From assembly GCA_002477625.1 (NCBI GenBank), contig DLQQ01000019.1, positions 1-8,224 of the forward strand: DNA of 8,224 nt, given 5' to 3'. Positions 7,019-8,224 of this stretch are shown piece by piece. Source of the stretch: Candidatus Arcticimaribacter sp. UBA7428 (GTDB lineage: Bacteria; Bacteroidota; Bacteroidia; Flavobacteriales; Flavobacteriaceae). The notes beneath the pieces were generated by a model. The model was not told where the DNA came from and did no database searches. It saw nothing but the letters and a program-made list of their open reading frames with translations. Made by a program: the position numbers and the translations under genes. The first letter of the stretch is position 1. Each line of letters starts with the position of its first letter.

Positions 7019-7368
7019 CTAGGAATCCAAAATAAGCTCCACATAAACCGACTTCCCAGCTCCTTCAGAAGTCAGCCATTCCCATTGTAGGTGTAATTCA
7101 ATTCTCCCTTTAGAATTTGTAGTAACCTGAGCAGTGGCTTTTCCAGCCTTCAGCTCATTTGAAGTGGTATACAGTGGTAGAGCAGGAGCAATTCGGATGC
7201 TATAAGCTGCCCGACAAGGGATCCTTTTATGACAGTTCCGCCTGAATAGTCTGCAGTAACAAGCGTATCCTGTTGTTTGTAATGGAAACATGTTTCTGAG
7301 TTTACTTCTCCGTTTTCTGAATTTTAAAGGAGGATAAAGGTTTTGTTGTTGAGGTTAATTTGGGACAT
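7019..7368 (-). pseudogene. Broken 'n-acetylglutamate synthase'-like small protein
   Basis: The ATG at 7366-7368 begins MSQINLNNKTFILL, then hits TAA at 7324-7326 (codon 15). The same frame continues through NSENGEVNSETCFHYKQ and TADYSGGTVIKGSL to LLLYHCI near 7168. There one base is missing, and the coding sense passes to another frame that reads TTSNELKAGKATAQV and LQWEWL to a TAG at 7019-7021. With one base restored, the gene would be about 116 codons. The pattern (NSENGE, TADYSGG, LYHC, ELKAGKA, WEWL) matches a small Bacteroidetes family often labelled n-acetylglutamate synthase. That label is doubtful, since the protein is much too short for ArgA and has no GNAT motif. It begins 11 bases after the GNAT gene, so the two were probably one operon. 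An open frame from an ATG at 7289-7291 exists, but its first half is out of frame with the family and is not a believable protein. Confidence -1.
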
Positions 7369-7379
7369 TGCTTTTCTTA

Positions 7380-7841
7380 TTAGAGTCTCATTTTTAATAA
7401 ATCGGGCTTGAATCCTAATTTGGTATAGGCTTTGATCGCGCTTTGGTTTTCCGCATAAACATCCAACTGCACTTCGTGTATATCACGATCCTTTGCCCAC
7501 TGCACTAATTCTTTTATTAGCCCTCCATTTAGTCCTTTACCCCGATGCTCTGGGACTACATACATAAAGCCCAAATAAGCAAAATGACTGGGGTTTTTGT
7601 AGGGAGCAGATTCCTTGATTAAAGCATAACCAGAACCTACTAGTTTGTTGTCTATTACAACGACCAATACTTGTGCATCATCTCGTTCAATTAGATTTTG
7701 AATATCGTAATAAACAATCGGATCTTCTTTAAGTTTTGGGGCAAACGGGCGTTCGTATTGAATGACTCCTTGTTCAAATTCTTGTAAGATTTCGAGATCA
7801 TCTTGTACGGCTTCTCGTATAGTATAATTTGCGAGTGGCAT
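7380..7841 (-). CDS. GNAT family N-acetyltransferase
   Basis: GNAT enzymes move an acetyl group from acetyl-CoA to an amine; the acceptor here cannot be told. The intact 153-residue protein begins with the usual first strand YTIREAVQDDLEIL (6-19). The core strands VLVVVIDNKLVGSGYALI (58-75) and FAYLGFMYVVPEHRGKGLNG (87-106) follow. The latter holds motif A, with the R-G-x-G pyrophosphate-binding loop at Arg100-Gly103. Motif B is VQLDVYAENQSAIKAYTKLGF (124-144), and the protein ends KMRL. Length and layout are normal. The broken gene downstream belongs to a family that I recall often sitting beside this GNAT type, which suggests a functional pair of which only this member is still intact. A possible promoter lies about 46 bases upstream. 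Confidence -1.
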   Translation of the reverse strand: MPLANYTIREAVQDDLEILQEFEQGVIQYERPFAPKLKEDPIVYYDIQNLIERDDAQVLVVVIDNKLVGSGYALIKESAPYKNPSHFAYLGFMYVVPEHRGKGLNGGLIKELVQWAKDRDIHEVQLDVYAENQSAIKAYTKLGFKPDLLKMRL

Positions 7842-7886
7842 AAAAAAGCTTAATTATTTTGAAATTTCAGTAGGCTATTATACGGT

Positions 7887-7894
7887 TAAAGATA
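7887..7894 (-). promoter_or_regulatory. Weak candidate -7 element for the GNAT gene
   Basis: In the 79-base gap after the membrane-protein gene, the minus strand has TATCTTTA, one base off TAnnTTTG, 45 bases before the GNAT ATG. No convincing -33 element is seen. The gap is long enough for a separate promoter, but read-through from the upstream gene is equally possible. Confidence -1.
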
Positions 7895-7920
7895 CTAAAA
7901 ATAAGCCCTTTTATAAACAG

Positions 7921-8224
7921 TTAGGTTTGCTTCTTAAAATTCAAGTTTATTTGTGTTGAGGACATCCACTGAGTCCAAATGGTATATAGTAATGCTTCGA
8001 TTATTCCTGTGAAAAATCCAATTAAAACTCCGATCAGCGGCATCAGGATCAACGCTCCAAAGGCTAAAAAAGTTCCGTAACTCAAGCCCGTTGTCTCTTC
8101 AGATTGGAGCCAATTCATGCTGACTGAAACATCAAGTATAAGTCCACCAAAGAAATACAGAATCCCTAATAATAAACCTATTAATCCGAAGAATATGGCT
8201 AGAAATTTTGCAAAAGCAAGAATA
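7921..8224 (-). CDS. Two-helix membrane protein, C-terminal part (5' end outside window)
   Basis: The minus-strand frame is open from the right edge of the window to a TAA at 7921-7923, giving 100 visible residues. An ATG at 8116-8118 exists, but the same frame continues upstream through FAKFLAIFFGLIGLLLGILYFFGGLIL, a good membrane helix, so the gene almost surely starts beyond the window. A loop with DVSVSMNWLQSEETTG follows. A second hydrophobic stretch (SYGTFLAFGALILMPLIGVLIGF, about residues 50-72 of the visible part) leads into TGIIEALLYTIWTQW and a polar tail ending NLNFKKQT. The two helices and the ALLYxxxxxW tail are reminiscent of DUF3566-type membrane proteins, but this is a weak impression. 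Function unknown. Confidence -1.
   Translation of the reverse strand, partial: ILAFAKFLAIFFGLIGLLLGILYFFGGLILDVSVSMNWLQSEETTGLSYGTFLAFGALILMPLIGVLIGFFTGIIEALLYTIWTQWMSSTQINLNFKKQT

Noticed and set aside
7019..7291. Open 90-codon minus-strand frame starting MFPLQTTGYAC
   Set aside because: Only its second half is family-like; the first half overlaps a different frame that carries the conserved TADYSGG and YHC motifs. It is treated as a remnant of the broken gene.
7873..7907. Possible hairpin GGCT...AGCC before the GNAT gene on the minus strand
   Set aside because: The pairing needs a bulge and only four G/C-containing pairs are solid; it has no following T-run, so no terminator or riboswitch call is justified.

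Overview
The window looks like a chromosomal stretch from a Bacteroidetes bacterium, most likely of the Flavobacteriaceae. The evidence is the AT-rich coding sequence, gene starts without Shine-Dalgarno motifs, and several matches to the Bacteroidetes -7 promoter element TAnnTTTG in gene leaders. Several proteins also resemble families I know mainly from this phylum: a RprX/RprY-like two-component pair, a YbbR-domain protein next to coaE, and a small protein usually annotated as 'n-acetylglutamate synthase' beside a GNAT enzyme. The assignment rests on pattern recognition; no search was run.

Plus strand, 1-5314: the C-terminal third of recN (DNA repair; cut by the window edge) is followed by a closely packed run fabI (enoyl-ACP reductase), a membrane-anchored YbbR-like protein and coaE (last step of CoA synthesis). 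The gaps are 9 and 2 bases, so these three are probably one operon, started by a TATCTTTG element in front of fabI. After a 66-base gap comes a sensor histidine kinase and, 19 bases later, its OmpR-type response regulator.

Minus strand, 5315-6211: xerD (tyrosine recombinase for chromosome dimer resolution) runs towards the response regulator, and the two stop codons abut with no base between them. xerD is divergent from aroQ (type II dehydroquinase, shikimate pathway, plus strand, 6309-6722). The short space between them carries TAnnTTTG matches for both directions.

Minus strand, 6734-8224: four genes read leftwards towards aroQ. From upstream these are a two-helix membrane protein cut by the window edge, an intact GNAT acetyltransferase, a broken copy of the 'n-acetylglutamate synthase'-like family (one nonsense codon and one frameshift), and a broken DUF1059-like small protein (one-base deletion in a run of seven A). 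Three lesions lie within about 480 bases, while I saw none in the other genes.

Most of the window is ordinary housekeeping sequence: lipid and CoA synthesis, aromatic amino-acid synthesis, DNA repair and chromosome segregation, and one signalling system. I found no CRISPR array, insertion sequence, RNA gene or phage module, and no credible sign of a new defence or mobile system. The most unusual part is the decayed or mis-sequenced patch at about 6850-7326.
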